Positions 25,561 through 34,174 of a stretch of DNA of 64,000 nucleotides are shown one piece after another. Origin of the DNA: Lachnospira multipara LB2003 (GTDB taxonomy: Bacteria; Bacillota; Clostridia; Lachnospirales; Lachnospiraceae); contig NZ_JNKW01000011.1 of assembly GCF_000702205.1 (NCBI RefSeq), forward strand, positions 1 through 64,000, read 5' to 3'. Numbering within the stretch: the stretch's first letter is position 1; every line of letters starts with the position of its first letter. Below the pieces are notes generated by a model. The model had not been told where the DNA came from, searched no databases, and worked only from the letters and a program-made list of their open reading frames with translations. A program made the position numbers and the translations under genes.

Positions 25561-27354
25561 ATGGTTAAAGAGGAGTATTTAGAGGTTTACCGCCATTCCC
25601 TTGCTCATGTACTTGCTAAGGCAGTAATGGAAATTTTCGGTAAGGAAAATGTTCAGATTGCAATTGGACCTCAGATTGCAGATGGTTTTTATTATGATTT
25701 CATCTTACCTAGAACTGTAACTAAGGAAGATTACAAGACTATCGAAAATAAGATGACAGAAATCTTAAAAAGAAAAGAAGACTTCACAGTTAAGGAAGTA
25801 TCTAAGGAAGAAGCTTTAAAGCTTTTTGCTGATCAGAAATTTAAGGTTGAATTAATCAATGACTTACCAGAAGGTGAGAAGATTACAGTATATAACACAG
25901 GTGATGATTTCTATGATCTATGTCGTGGACCTCATGTACCTAATTCACAGGAATTATTATCTGCTTCATTTGAAATTAAGTCTGTTTCAGGTGCTTACTG
26001 GAGAGGTGACGAACATAGAGATATGCTTCAGAGAATCTATGTTTATGCATTCCCTGATAAGCAGCAGCTTAAGGAACATAAGAAGTTAATTCAGGAAGCT
26101 CTAGAAAGAGATCATAAGAAGATTGGTCCAGCTCTTGATTTATTTATGTTTGATGAAACAGCTCCTGGTATGCCTTACTGGTTACCAAGAGGTTGGAAGA
26201 TGTTTAATGCCTTACTTGACTACTGGAGAGGCATCCATGATAAGAAGGGTTACGAAGAAATCGCAGCTCCTGTTGTAAACTCAACAGTACTTTGGAAGAC
26301 ATCAGGTCACTGGGCTCACTATAAGAACAACATGTTCCTTATGTATAACGAAGATGCTGATGACGATACAGATCCAGATGATATCTTTAAGTTTGCTCTT
26401 AAGCCAATGAACTGTCCTAACGCTATGATGGTTTATAAAAGAAAGCAGCATTCTTATAAGGATCTTCCAATTCGTTACAACGAAACAGACCTTGTACACC
26501 GTAAGGAAAAGTCTGGTCAGTTAAATGGTTTATTTAGAGTTCAGTTATTCCGTCAGGATGACTGCCACTTATTTGTAACAGAAGACCAGATTGGTTCTGA
26601 AATTAAGAACATCATGTCTATTGCTAATGATATCTACAACACATTTGGTTTAACATACAGAGTTGAATTATCAACAAGACCAGATGATTTCATGGGTGAT
26701 ATCAATGTATGGAACAAGGCTGAAGAAAGCTTAAAGAATGTATTAAATGAAATGTTTGGTGAAGGCGGATACGAAATCAACGAAGGTGATGGCGCATTCT
26801 ACGGTCCTAAGATTGACTTAAAGATGAAGGATTGCCTTGGTAGAGAATGGCAGACTGGTACTATCCAGCTTGACTTCCAGCTTCCAAAGAACTTCGAACT
26901 TAAGTATGTTGCAGCTGATGGTTCAATGAAGCAGCCTGTAGTATTACATAGAGCTATCTTTGGTTCATTCGAAAGATTCTTTGGTATTATTACAGAAAAC
27001 TTCAAGGGTGCATTCCCATTCTGGTTATCTCCATACCAGGTTGGTGTTGTTCCAATCTTACCTGAACATAACGAATATGCTAAGGAAGTTGCTGACTTAC
27101 TTGATAAGGCTGGTGTTAGAGTTGAAGCTAATTACTCAGACAACAACATGAATTCTAAGATTAAGACATTTAAGAACTTCAAGGATCCATATATCATCGT
27201 TATTGGTGATAAGGAAGTTGCTGAAAGAACAGTTTCAATCAACATTAGAGGAACTAACAAGAAGCTTAACAACGTTCCACTTGAGAAGTTCATTGAAATG
27301 TGTAAGAAGATGAATGAGACTCACTGCCTTGATGTAATTGACACACTTGAATAG
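25561..27354 (+). CDS. thrS: Threonyl-tRNA synthetase lacking the TGS domain
   Basis: The 597-residue enzyme begins directly with the editing domain (YRHSLAHVLAKAVMEIFG, with HxxxH-type metal site, and YDLCRGPHVP). Class II motifs follow: motif 1 in the SGHW region, motif 2 (PIRYNETDLVHRKEKSGQLNGLFRV pattern: LPIRYNE, GLFRVQLFRQDD) and motif 3 (HRAIFGSFERF). The anticodon-binding domain ends the chain. The usual N-terminal TGS domain (about 60 residues) is missing; GGAGG and the T-box leader immediately upstream leave no room for it. It charges tRNA-Thr in the cytosol. Whether it is the only copy in the genome cannot be seen here. Confidence 0.96.
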   Translation: MVKEEYLEVYRHSLAHVLAKAVMEIFGKENVQIAIGPQIADGFYYDFILPRTVTKEDYKTIENKMTEILKRKEDFTVKEVSKEEALKLFADQKFKVELINDLPEGEKITVYNTGDDFYDLCRGPHVPNSQELLSASFEIKSVSGAYWRGDEHRDMLQRIYVYAFPDKQQLKEHKKLIQEALERDHKKIGPALDLFMFDETAPGMPYWLPRGWKMFNALLDYWRGIHDKKGYEEIAAPVVNSTVLWKTSGHWAHYKNNMFLMYNEDADDDTDPDDIFKFALKPMNCPNAMMVYKRKQHSYKDLPIRYNETDLVHRKEKSGQLNGLFRVQLFRQDDCHLFVTEDQIGSEIKNIMSIANDIYNTFGLTYRVELSTRPDDFMGDINVWNKAEESLKNVLNEMFGEGGYEINEGDGAFYGPKIDLKMKDCLGREWQTGTIQLDFQLPKNFELKYVAADGSMKQPVVLHRAIFGSFERFFGIITENFKGAFPFWLSPYQVGVVPILPEHNEYAKEVADLLDKAGVRVEANYSDNNMNSKIKTFKNFKDPYIIVIGDKEVAERTVSINIRGTNKKLNNVPLEKFIEMCKKMNETHCLDVIDTLE

Positions 27355-27387
27355 GTTTTAGGATACTAAAATAAATATAATACTTAT

Positions 27388-27470
27388 AAAGCTATCATAT
27401 ACAAAAAACTAGGAAACCGAAATTATAACTTTAGTTTCTTAGCTATTTGTAGGATGATAGCTTTTTTCTT
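27388..27470 (+). terminator. Terminator of thrS
   Basis: AAAGCTATCAT (27388-27398) pairs with ATGATAGCTTT (27454-27464), and a T-run follows. The loop itself has a CTAGGAAAC / GTTTCTTAG stem. Confidence 0.8.
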
Positions 27471-27491
27471 TATAATTACGAAAAATCATGC

Positions 27492-27497
27492 TATAAT
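27492..27497 (+). promoter_or_regulatory. Extended -10 promoter of the GGDEF gene
   Basis: TGCTATAAT gives an extended -10 box with TATAAT at 27492-27497, 36 bp before the start codon. The -35 region is poor (TTTATA). Confidence 0.55.
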
Positions 27498-27532
27498 ACC
27501 AATAGAAATTCGTTAATAACAAGGAATAAAAA

Positions 27533-28624
27533 ATGAAAAAACACAGTTTACGAGAGCAAATTAAAAGCGTTACTAATTTGAACGACAGAATTTATCTTTT
27601 TGTTGTCTTAATTAGTATTATATTAACATTACTAACTACAATAGTAACTCTAGCTGAAAACTCAAGTCCTCATGCTGGACTTTCTGTTTTTTTTGCTTTT
27701 TTTATAGTTAGTATAATTGGTTACATAAGCATTAAATATAACAAGATGAAGATAGGAAAGCTAATTTTTTCATACATTTTTGGATGTGTTCTTCTACCTT
27801 GTGTTTACCTTTATTGTGAGGGAATTAACTCTGGTGCTCCTCTTTACCTACTTACTAGTTATTTTATTATTGGACTTCTTCTTACAGGTAAGAGCGCTAT
27901 TATATGTTATGTTGTAACATTAACACTTCATATGATTCTAATATGGATACCTTACTTTCATCCTAACAGCTTTAATATTGAACCATTATCATTAGAAGCG
28001 CGTTATTTTGACAATGCTATAGCAATTGTATTGGTGGGTTTTGCTCTTTTTACATTATCAATTGTTTCCCTTGACTCTTATAGAAAGGAACATGATAGTA
28101 ATAAGGAATTACTCACAAAATTAAAAAACATGTCTGAACATGATGAATTATCAGGTCTTTATAATAGACGCTATTTATACAGGCGTTTAGAAGAACTTTA
28201 CTCAAATAATAACGACGAAATTAATAGCTATTATATAGCCATGTATGATCTTGATAATTTTAAAACTATTAATGATACTTATGGACATTTATTTGGTGAT
28301 AAGATTATTGTATATTTTTCTGATATTTTAAAAAGAAATATTAATGAAGAGGCAGGAGAGCTTGCAAGCAGATTTGGTGGTGAGGAATTTATCTGCATTT
28401 ATAAGGCTTCAACCCTTGATAAAGCCTATGCCAAAGCTGAAAGTATAAGATTAAATCTTCAGCTAAGTGAATGGAGTGAAGATAAGAATTTAACTACAAC
28501 TGTAAGTACTGGCTTGGTTCCATGTAAGAAATTTAGCAATACAAAACAGTGTTTAAAGGAAGTTGATGACCTTTTATATAAGGCAAAAGAATCAGGTAAA
28601 AATCAGGTTTATTATAATAAATAA
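27533..28624 (+). CDS. Membrane diguanylate cyclase (GGDEF protein)
   Basis: The N-terminal 180 residues contain six hydrophobic helices in three pairs with no known ligand-binding motif. They lead into a GGDEF domain beginning DELSGLYNRRYL (about residue 202). The active-site loop reads RFGGEEF, a functional variant of GGDEF, and the metal-binding DLDNFKTINDTYGH segment is intact. No inhibitory RxxD is evident just before GGEEF. The product makes cyclic di-GMP from two GTP at the membrane. The ribosome site is AAGGAAT. It is a single-gene unit between two terminators. Confidence 0.9.
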   Translation: MKKHSLREQIKSVTNLNDRIYLFVVLISIILTLLTTIVTLAENSSPHAGLSVFFAFFIVSIIGYISIKYNKMKIGKLIFSYIFGCVLLPCVYLYCEGINSGAPLYLLTSYFIIGLLLTGKSAIICYVVTLTLHMILIWIPYFHPNSFNIEPLSLEARYFDNAIAIVLVGFALFTLSIVSLDSYRKEHDSNKELLTKLKNMSEHDELSGLYNRRYLYRRLEELYSNNNDEINSYYIAMYDLDNFKTINDTYGHLFGDKIIVYFSDILKRNINEEAGELASRFGGEEFICIYKASTLDKAYAKAESIRLNLQLSEWSEDKNLTTTVSTGLVPCKKFSNTKQCLKEVDDLLYKAKESGKNQVYYNK

Positions 28625-28672
28625 GTTAATAAATCAAACAAGACCAAAATTTATATTATATTAATGGATAAA

Positions 28673-28716
28673 AGTGAGAATTTATGCTAGCATAGATTCT
28701 CACTGATATTTTTTAA
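28673..28716 (+). terminator. Terminator after the GGDEF gene
   Basis: AGTGAGAAT (28673-28681) pairs with ATTCTCACT (28696-28704), with an inner TATG/CATA stem, and GATATTTTTT follows. Confidence 0.75.
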
Positions 28717-28738
28717 ATTATAGTTATGAGGTAACAAA

Positions 28739-30148
28739 ATGAAAACTGATTATTTAAAGGCTCTGCGTGATGGTGAGCCCCTTAATTTTAGAGACAGGAT
28801 TTTTCTTATCTTAAAATTATCTGGTCCAGCTATGTTAGCTCAGATTTCATCAATCATTATGCAATATATCGATGCATCTATGGTTGGTAGATTAGGTGCT
28901 AATGACTCTGCATCCATTGGACTTGTTTCGTCTAGTACATGGGTTGTAGGGGGAATTATGATTTCCTTAGTTGAAGGTTTTAGCGTTCAAATAGCCCATT
29001 CAATTGGAGCAAAAGATAATAAAAGAGCAAGAAACCTAGTAAAGACTGGCTTAATAGTTAATATGCTTATTGCTTTTTTAATTACAATTTTCCTTGTGTC
29101 TGTTTCTTACGCATTACCTATTTGGCTTGGTGGTGCTGAAGAAATTAGAAGAAACGCAACAAATTACTTATTTATATATAGCCTATTTACACCTGTATTT
29201 ATGCTAAATTTCCTAACTTGTTCAATGATACAAGCAAGTGGAAATATGAAGGTTCCAAGTATATGCGATACAATTATGTTTATACTTGATATGATTTTTA
29301 ATTTCTTCTTCATATTCCCAACAGCAACATATAAGATTTTTGGCTTTAAATTAACTATCTTTGGTGCTGGCCTAGGTGTTAGTGGTGCTGCCCTTGGAAC
29401 TGGTATGTCTTATGTAGTTGTAACAATTTTTCTTATTATCTATCTATTGTTTAAATCAGACATTCTCCATTTACGAAAAAATGAGAGAATCCACATTAAG
29501 ATAGATGATTTAAAGAAAGCCTTTAAGATATCTCTACCTCTTGCTTTTGAAAGAGGTATAACAAGTGGTGCTAGTGTTGCGGTTACAAGAATTATTGCAC
29601 CTCTTGGCTCAGTATCAGTTGCTGCTAATTCCTTTGCTGTTACGGCAGAAGCTCTTTGTTACATGCCAGGATATGGTGTACAATCTGCAGCAACTACTAT
29701 TATTGGACAATCCATTGGTGCCAAAAGAACTGATCAAACTAAAAAACTTGGTCTTATTTCCATTGGAACAGGTATGATTATTATGGCATTTACAGGAATT
29801 CTTATGTTTTTCTTTGCACCATACATGATTGGAATACTAACTCCAGACCCAGAAATTAGAGCCCTTGGTACAACAATTCTTCGAATTGAAAGTTTTGCAG
29901 AACCATTCTTTGGTGCAAGTATAGTAGGCTCTGGTGTGTTTAGAGGTGCTGGAGATACCCTTGCCCCAAGCCTTATGTGCTTATTTAGCTTATGGTGTGT
30001 AAGAGTTCCATTATCAATTATTCTTGTAAAATCCTACGGATTAAAGGGTGTTTGGATTGCCATGGCAACTGAATTAACAGTTAGAGGTATTATTTTCCTA
30101 ATTAGATTCTTTAGAGGCAAATGGGAGAATAAATTACTAAATAAATAA
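28739..30148 (+). CDS. MATE family efflux transporter
   Basis: The 469-residue protein has twelve membrane helices in two homologous halves. MATE landmarks include LSGPAMLAQISSIIMQYIDASMVGRLG near the N-terminus and PGYGVQSAATTIIGQSIGAKR in the second half, where a Gly/Gln-rich loop is typical. These transporters export cationic compounds or other small molecules by exchange with sodium or protons. The substrate cannot be inferred. The gene stands alone between terminators, and GAGGTAAC before the start serves as the ribosome site. Confidence 0.9.
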   Translation: MKTDYLKALRDGEPLNFRDRIFLILKLSGPAMLAQISSIIMQYIDASMVGRLGANDSASIGLVSSSTWVVGGIMISLVEGFSVQIAHSIGAKDNKRARNLVKTGLIVNMLIAFLITIFLVSVSYALPIWLGGAEEIRRNATNYLFIYSLFTPVFMLNFLTCSMIQASGNMKVPSICDTIMFILDMIFNFFFIFPTATYKIFGFKLTIFGAGLGVSGAALGTGMSYVVVTIFLIIYLLFKSDILHLRKNERIHIKIDDLKKAFKISLPLAFERGITSGASVAVTRIIAPLGSVSVAANSFAVTAEALCYMPGYGVQSAATTIIGQSIGAKRTDQTKKLGLISIGTGMIIMAFTGILMFFFAPYMIGILTPDPEIRALGTTILRIESFAEPFFGASIVGSGVFRGAGDTLAPSLMCLFSLWCVRVPLSIILVKSYGLKGVWIAMATELTVRGIIFLIRFFRGKWENKLLNK

Positions 30149-30171
30149 TAACTTTTAGTACTAATATAAAG

Positions 30172-30215
30172 AAAATGGCGTAGTTTACAAACAATATGCA
30201 AACTACGCCATTTTT
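30172..30215. terminator. Bidirectional terminator between MATE and DegV genes
   Basis: AAAATGGCGTAGTTT (30172-30186) pairs with AAACTACGCCATTTT (30200-30214). A-rich and T-rich flanks on the two sides suit both converging genes. Confidence 0.85.
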
Positions 30216-30226
30216 ATTATTTATTT

Positions 30227-31111
30227 TTATTGTTTAATTCTTTCATTACCCCAGAAGAATACAGCAACTGTACCTGGACCTGTATGAACACTAATTGTAC
30301 CACCGATTAAATTAATTGGGATTTCCTTAACAGCTGGGAAAGCTTCAAGTAGGGCATCCCTTGTTTCAATGGCAGATTTCATATCACTTGTACTAATCCA
30401 TATCTTATCAGAATAGTTCTCACCATTAGGATTAGCCTCGATAATCTTACTTATAACCCTTTTTATTACCTTTTTCTTAGTTCTAATCTTTTCTCTTACC
30501 TGTAGAGAGCCATCGTAAGCTACTTCCATAAAAGGACAGATATTTAATAGGTTTCCAATTGTTCCAGAAGTTTTTGAAATTCTTCCACCCTTAATAAAGA
30601 ATGTAAGATCATTAGAATAAAACCAACTTTGTAACTTTAATCTATTCTCAAGGGCAAAATCCTTAATCTCATCAATTGTCTTACCCTCATCTCTTAAATC
30701 AGCAAGCTTGTCCATAAATAAACCATAGCCTGATGAAGCACCCAAAGAATCAATTATATAAATCTTTCTGTCTGGATATTTATCCGATAATTCATCAGCA
30801 GCAATATTAGCTGAATTAATTGTTCCTGAAATTCCTGAAGATAAAGTTACATGTAAGATGTCCTTACCTTCCTTTAAAAACTTCTCAAAATACTCTGTAT
30901 ATTCTGTAACATTAACCTGAGAGCTATGTGCCTCTGCACCATTTAACATTTTTTTGAAAAGTTCTTCCTGTGTTATTGTAACACCAATATTATCATCTAA
31001 CTCTACACCATCAACACTTAGGTGAAAGAAAACTCTCTCTATATTTCTTTTTGTAAACCATTCGCTATTAACATCAACTGTTGAACAACAACTTAAAACG
31101 AAATCTGACAT
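30227..31111 (-). CDS. DegV family fatty-acid-binding protein
   Basis: The start at 31111 gives MSDFVLSCCSTVDVN, the typical DegV opening, and has GGAGG upstream; the frame opens seven codons earlier. The 294-residue protein shows the family blocks HVTLSSGISGTINSA and IYIIDSLGASSGYG. The C-terminal IPINLIGGTISVHTGPGTVAVFFWG segment is also present. DegV (FakB-like) proteins bind one fatty acid in a deep pocket; some present it to the kinase FakA for phosphorylation. No fakA is nearby, so the partner and ligand remain open. Confidence 0.9.
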   Translation of the reverse strand: MSDFVLSCCSTVDVNSEWFTKRNIERVFFHLSVDGVELDDNIGVTITQEELFKKMLNGAEAHSSQVNVTEYTEYFEKFLKEGKDILHVTLSSGISGTINSANIAADELSDKYPDRKIYIIDSLGASSGYGLFMDKLADLRDEGKTIDEIKDFALENRLKLQSWFYSNDLTFFIKGGRISKTSGTIGNLLNICPFMEVAYDGSLQVREKIRTKKKVIKRVISKIIEANPNGENYSDKIWISTSDMKSAIETRDALLEAFPAVKEIPINLIGGTISVHTGPGTVAVFFWGNERIKQ

Positions 31112-31277
31112 TTCCCTAAAAACCTCCATCATTTTTTATTTAACTTATTCTATCATCTTTATATAATAGAGGCAAATATTGATAATAGTTTTTATAGAAT
31201 ATGTTTATCAATAAAATTCTTCTCATTAATACAAAAATAAAGTAAAATATACATTGTTATAAAGTAGGAGCTAGATT

Positions 31278-33995
31278 ATGAGACATAAAAGATTTTTAAA
31301 ACGACTTATTTTTATACCAATCACTATAATAGGAATAATTGCCATTGTAATAATTGGACATTTTATTCTAAATAAAAATAAGATTGAAGTTGTTAATGCC
31401 AGTTCAATAACTGAATTAGCATTGAACAAAAAAGACTTTAAATCCGGTGTCTTAAATGAAAATCTAAAAGAAAAAAAGGACACCAATTATATTTATATTA
31501 AAAAGCTTTATGAAATTGGAGAGCAAAGCTTTAGATTAAGTTCTGATAATAGTATTCGTCTACAAATCAAAGAATACACTAAAGACAAGGACTATATTGG
31601 GACTATTGATATGGGGGATCACGATTTATATACAAAATCTGACGAATGTTACTATATAACATTTACAGCTTATAAAGACATGAATGGTCAGGTTAAATCT
31701 ACTAATTATAAGGAATTAATCTCAGATATTAATTCTCTAATAACTCTAACAAGTATAGATACAGATTCTCTAGATAATTTACCAGCTACTAATTCAACTT
31801 ATATTAACAAAGGAAGCCTTTCAAATAAAGCCAACTACAAAACAGGAAGATATCTGTCATGGGGTGGTTCATATAGCAATGAAAAGGGAAGTTATTGCAC
31901 AAGGGATTTCTATATGGTAGACCCACAAACAACTTATTTTATTAATATTAATGATTCAAGAGTTAGCCTTACAGTTAATGAATATGATAAAGATGGAAAA
32001 TGGCTTTATTACAAAGATTCTCTAACTAATGGCAAAGAATATACGCCAACAGATAATAAAGTAGCCTACATTGGAATTACAATACGAAGTATTGAATGGA
32101 GCGTTGATCCAATGGATTTACTAAAAGCCAACCTAATTATTGATTTTGGAAGAGATTTCTACATTGATAACTTAGAAAAAGAAGATATTGAAAATGTAGA
32201 TTTTTCCGATATAAATAATTACAGCTCTGGACTTTTTTATAAGGGAAATATAGGAGTGGATAAAAACTGCCTTAGGTTAAATTATTATTTAAATGTTAAA
32301 CAAACAAAGTACATGGTTGAATCTATGGATCATTATTTAAAAATGTATATTCAGGAATTTGATAATAACAATAGCCTTATTAATTCTTGTTCAAAAGAAA
32401 ATGGTGAAAGTTTTTCTCCAAAGGAAAATACCTCCTATGTAGCTATTTATCTAAAGTGTGAGAATGATGTAAATTTTTCTTACTATAAAAATGACTTTAA
32501 TATGAAAAAAGCTATTAACTTATCCGAATTTATTCCTTATAATTACAATAAGGAGATGGCGGATTTAAGTGCTAAGGATATAGTAAATAATATTAATGTG
32601 GGATGGAACTTAGGAAATTCCCTTGATTCACACTACGGGGACCCATTTACCGGGCCTCACCTAAATCAAGAAACCGCATGGGGCAATATTACCGTATCTA
32701 AGGACTTAATCGATTACGTGAAACAACAAGGCTTTAATACTATAAGAATCCCTGTTACATGGGTTAATAACACTTATAGAGATGATAATGGGCATTTAAA
32801 AGTTTATACAGAATGGCTTGAGCGTGTGTCAGAAGTTGTGGCTTACGCTTATGCTAATGATATGTATGTAATAATTAATACCCATCACGAACAGCCAATT
32901 ATTTATGCCGGAACAACGGATGATAAATTTAATCAGGTTTGTAGTGATGCAAGAGATTTATGGAAGGAAATAGCCACATACTTTAAGGATTATGATGAAA
33001 AGTTGATTTTTGAGAGTTACAACGAAGTAGACAATGTTGAGAGAAGCTGGAATTTTAGTGAAAAAGCAGCAAGTCAAGTAAATACTCTTAATCAGATTTT
33101 TGTTGATACCGTAAGAGAAACTGGAGCTAATAATGCTAAGAGAGTTCTTATGATACCAACTTTACTTGATGGGTCTGAAAAAAGTTATTTAGATGCATTT
33201 GTTATGCCAAAGGATAGCGCTTCTGGAAAAATTATCCTAACGGTGCATAATTACTCAACATTACTTACAACAGACATTAATGCAACATTTGCGACTCTTA
33301 AAGATTATGCAGATAAATTAAATGTTCCTATTGTAATTGGTGAATTTGGAAGTTCCAAGAAAACATTCCTTCCCCTAGAGCTAAGGAATGTTCACGCAAG
33401 TAACTACGTTAAATGTGCTGCCAATTACGGTATTAAATGTATATACTGGGACAATGGCGCAGTTAATGACTATGCCATTGTTAACAGAAAGGATTTTTCC
33501 CTTTCTGAAACAGATATTATAACTGCCTTAATTAATCCAAGTGCATATGAGTTTAAGGATAGTCAACTTCTTAATAACTTTGACAACTTCCTTTATATGA
33601 CACTAAACCAGGGCAATGGGGAATTAAAGGAAGATAAATATTGGGGAAGTATTGTTACTGGTTCTATGGAAAAAGGTATAGAAATATCTGATGGTACAAA
33701 TTACATATCCTTAAATCTATACGCTGTTGATGAATTTGAGAATCTTAAAATTCACTATGTACATTTTTATGATTCTGATATGAATCTTATTGAGAACAAC
33801 AACGACGGATATGGATATAAAAATAAGACCTTTAAGGTTCCAGATAATGCTAAATATCTGCGAATAGGAATTAATAATAGTAGCAAGGCAACAAAGCAGA
33901 ATGAGTACGCAAGCGGACTTGACTCTGGAAAAATATCATTATCATTAGCTTTTATAAACACCAATGATAAAAAAACTATAAACAAATATAAATAA
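31278..33995 (+). CDS. Membrane-anchored GH5 glycoside hydrolase with repeated accessory modules
   Basis: The 905-residue protein starts with a basic stretch and one membrane helix (about 10-31), so it is anchored outside the cell. Three related modules of about 100-140 residues follow (about 40-150, 165-310 and 313-420), each with a pattern like TxYFxxIxDxRxxLxxxEYDKDGK and an Ile/Gly-rich strand (VAYIGITIRS). A GH5 (endoglucanase-like) domain spans about 435-775 with acid/base Glu583 (SYNEVDN) and nucleophile Glu689 (VIGEFGS). A C-terminal module (about 785-900) ends the chain. It lies directly before the polysaccharide operon and is homologous to the 1193-residue protein at 56296-59877. 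Likely a beta-glycan hydrolase acting on the cell's own or a plant polysaccharide. Confidence 0.88.
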   Translation: MRHKRFLKRLIFIPITIIGIIAIVIIGHFILNKNKIEVVNASSITELALNKKDFKSGVLNENLKEKKDTNYIYIKKLYEIGEQSFRLSSDNSIRLQIKEYTKDKDYIGTIDMGDHDLYTKSDECYYITFTAYKDMNGQVKSTNYKELISDINSLITLTSIDTDSLDNLPATNSTYINKGSLSNKANYKTGRYLSWGGSYSNEKGSYCTRDFYMVDPQTTYFININDSRVSLTVNEYDKDGKWLYYKDSLTNGKEYTPTDNKVAYIGITIRSIEWSVDPMDLLKANLIIDFGRDFYIDNLEKEDIENVDFSDINNYSSGLFYKGNIGVDKNCLRLNYYLNVKQTKYMVESMDHYLKMYIQEFDNNNSLINSCSKENGESFSPKENTSYVAIYLKCENDVNFSYYKNDFNMKKAINLSEFIPYNYNKEMADLSAKDIVNNINVGWNLGNSLDSHYGDPFTGPHLNQETAWGNITVSKDLIDYVKQQGFNTIRIPVTWVNNTYRDDNGHLKVYTEWLERVSEVVAYAYANDMYVIINTHHEQPIIYAGTTDDKFNQVCSDARDLWKEIATYFKDYDEKLIFESYNEVDNVERSWNFSEKAASQVNTLNQIFVDTVRETGANNAKRVLMIPTLLDGSEKSYLDAFVMPKDSASGKIILTVHNYSTLLTTDINATFATLKDYADKLNVPIVIGEFGSSKKTFLPLELRNVHASNYVKCAANYGIKCIYWDNGAVNDYAIVNRKDFSLSETDIITALINPSAYEFKDSQLLNNFDNFLYMTLNQGNGELKEDKYWGSIVTGSMEKGIEISDGTNYISLNLYAVDEFENLKIHYVHFYDSDMNLIENNNDGYGYKNKTFKVPDNAKYLRIGINNSSKATKQNEYASGLDSGKISLSLAFINTNDKKTINKYK

Positions 33996-34018
33996 AGACT
34001 TAAATTTAGTCTTGTTTT
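33995..34018 (+). terminator. Possible terminator after the GH5 gene
   Basis: AAGACT (33995-34000) pairs with AGTCTT (34008-34013), and GTTTT follows. It is a short hairpin overlapping the stop codon, so it may be leaky. Confidence 0.5.
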
Positions 34019-34026
34019 AACATAAC

Positions 34027-34148
34027 TATAATGCTAAAATTAGTCTGTTTTTTGTTGCAATTACGAAGTAATTGCAATGTAGCCTTGCGCTGCCGAAGGC
34101 ATTATAATCGCAAGGTTCTAATTTTGTTGCAATGCGTAGTAATTGCAA
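34027..34148 (+). promoter_or_regulatory. Hairpin-rich leader of the exopolysaccharide operon
   Basis: A TATAAT box (34027-34032) is followed by three stem-loops. TTGCAATTAC / GTAATTGCAA is perfect, 34055-34077. CCTTGCG / CGCAAGG lies at 34083-34089 and 34109-34115. TTGCAAT / ATTGCAA lies at 34127-34133 and 34142-34148. The first and third share arms and could pair with each other in alternative ways. No T-runs follow. The arrangement suggests an RNA control element, for example an antitermination or anchoring site for a NusG-like factor. Confidence 0.5.
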
Positions 34149-34174
34149 AAATTTAACTGAGGATGGGAACGACA

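Noticed and set aside
28739-30148. MATE gene as part of the polysaccharide export system
   Set aside because: It is separated by terminators and a reverse-strand gene and resembles drug/sodium antiporters, unlike the Wzx-type protein at 46292.
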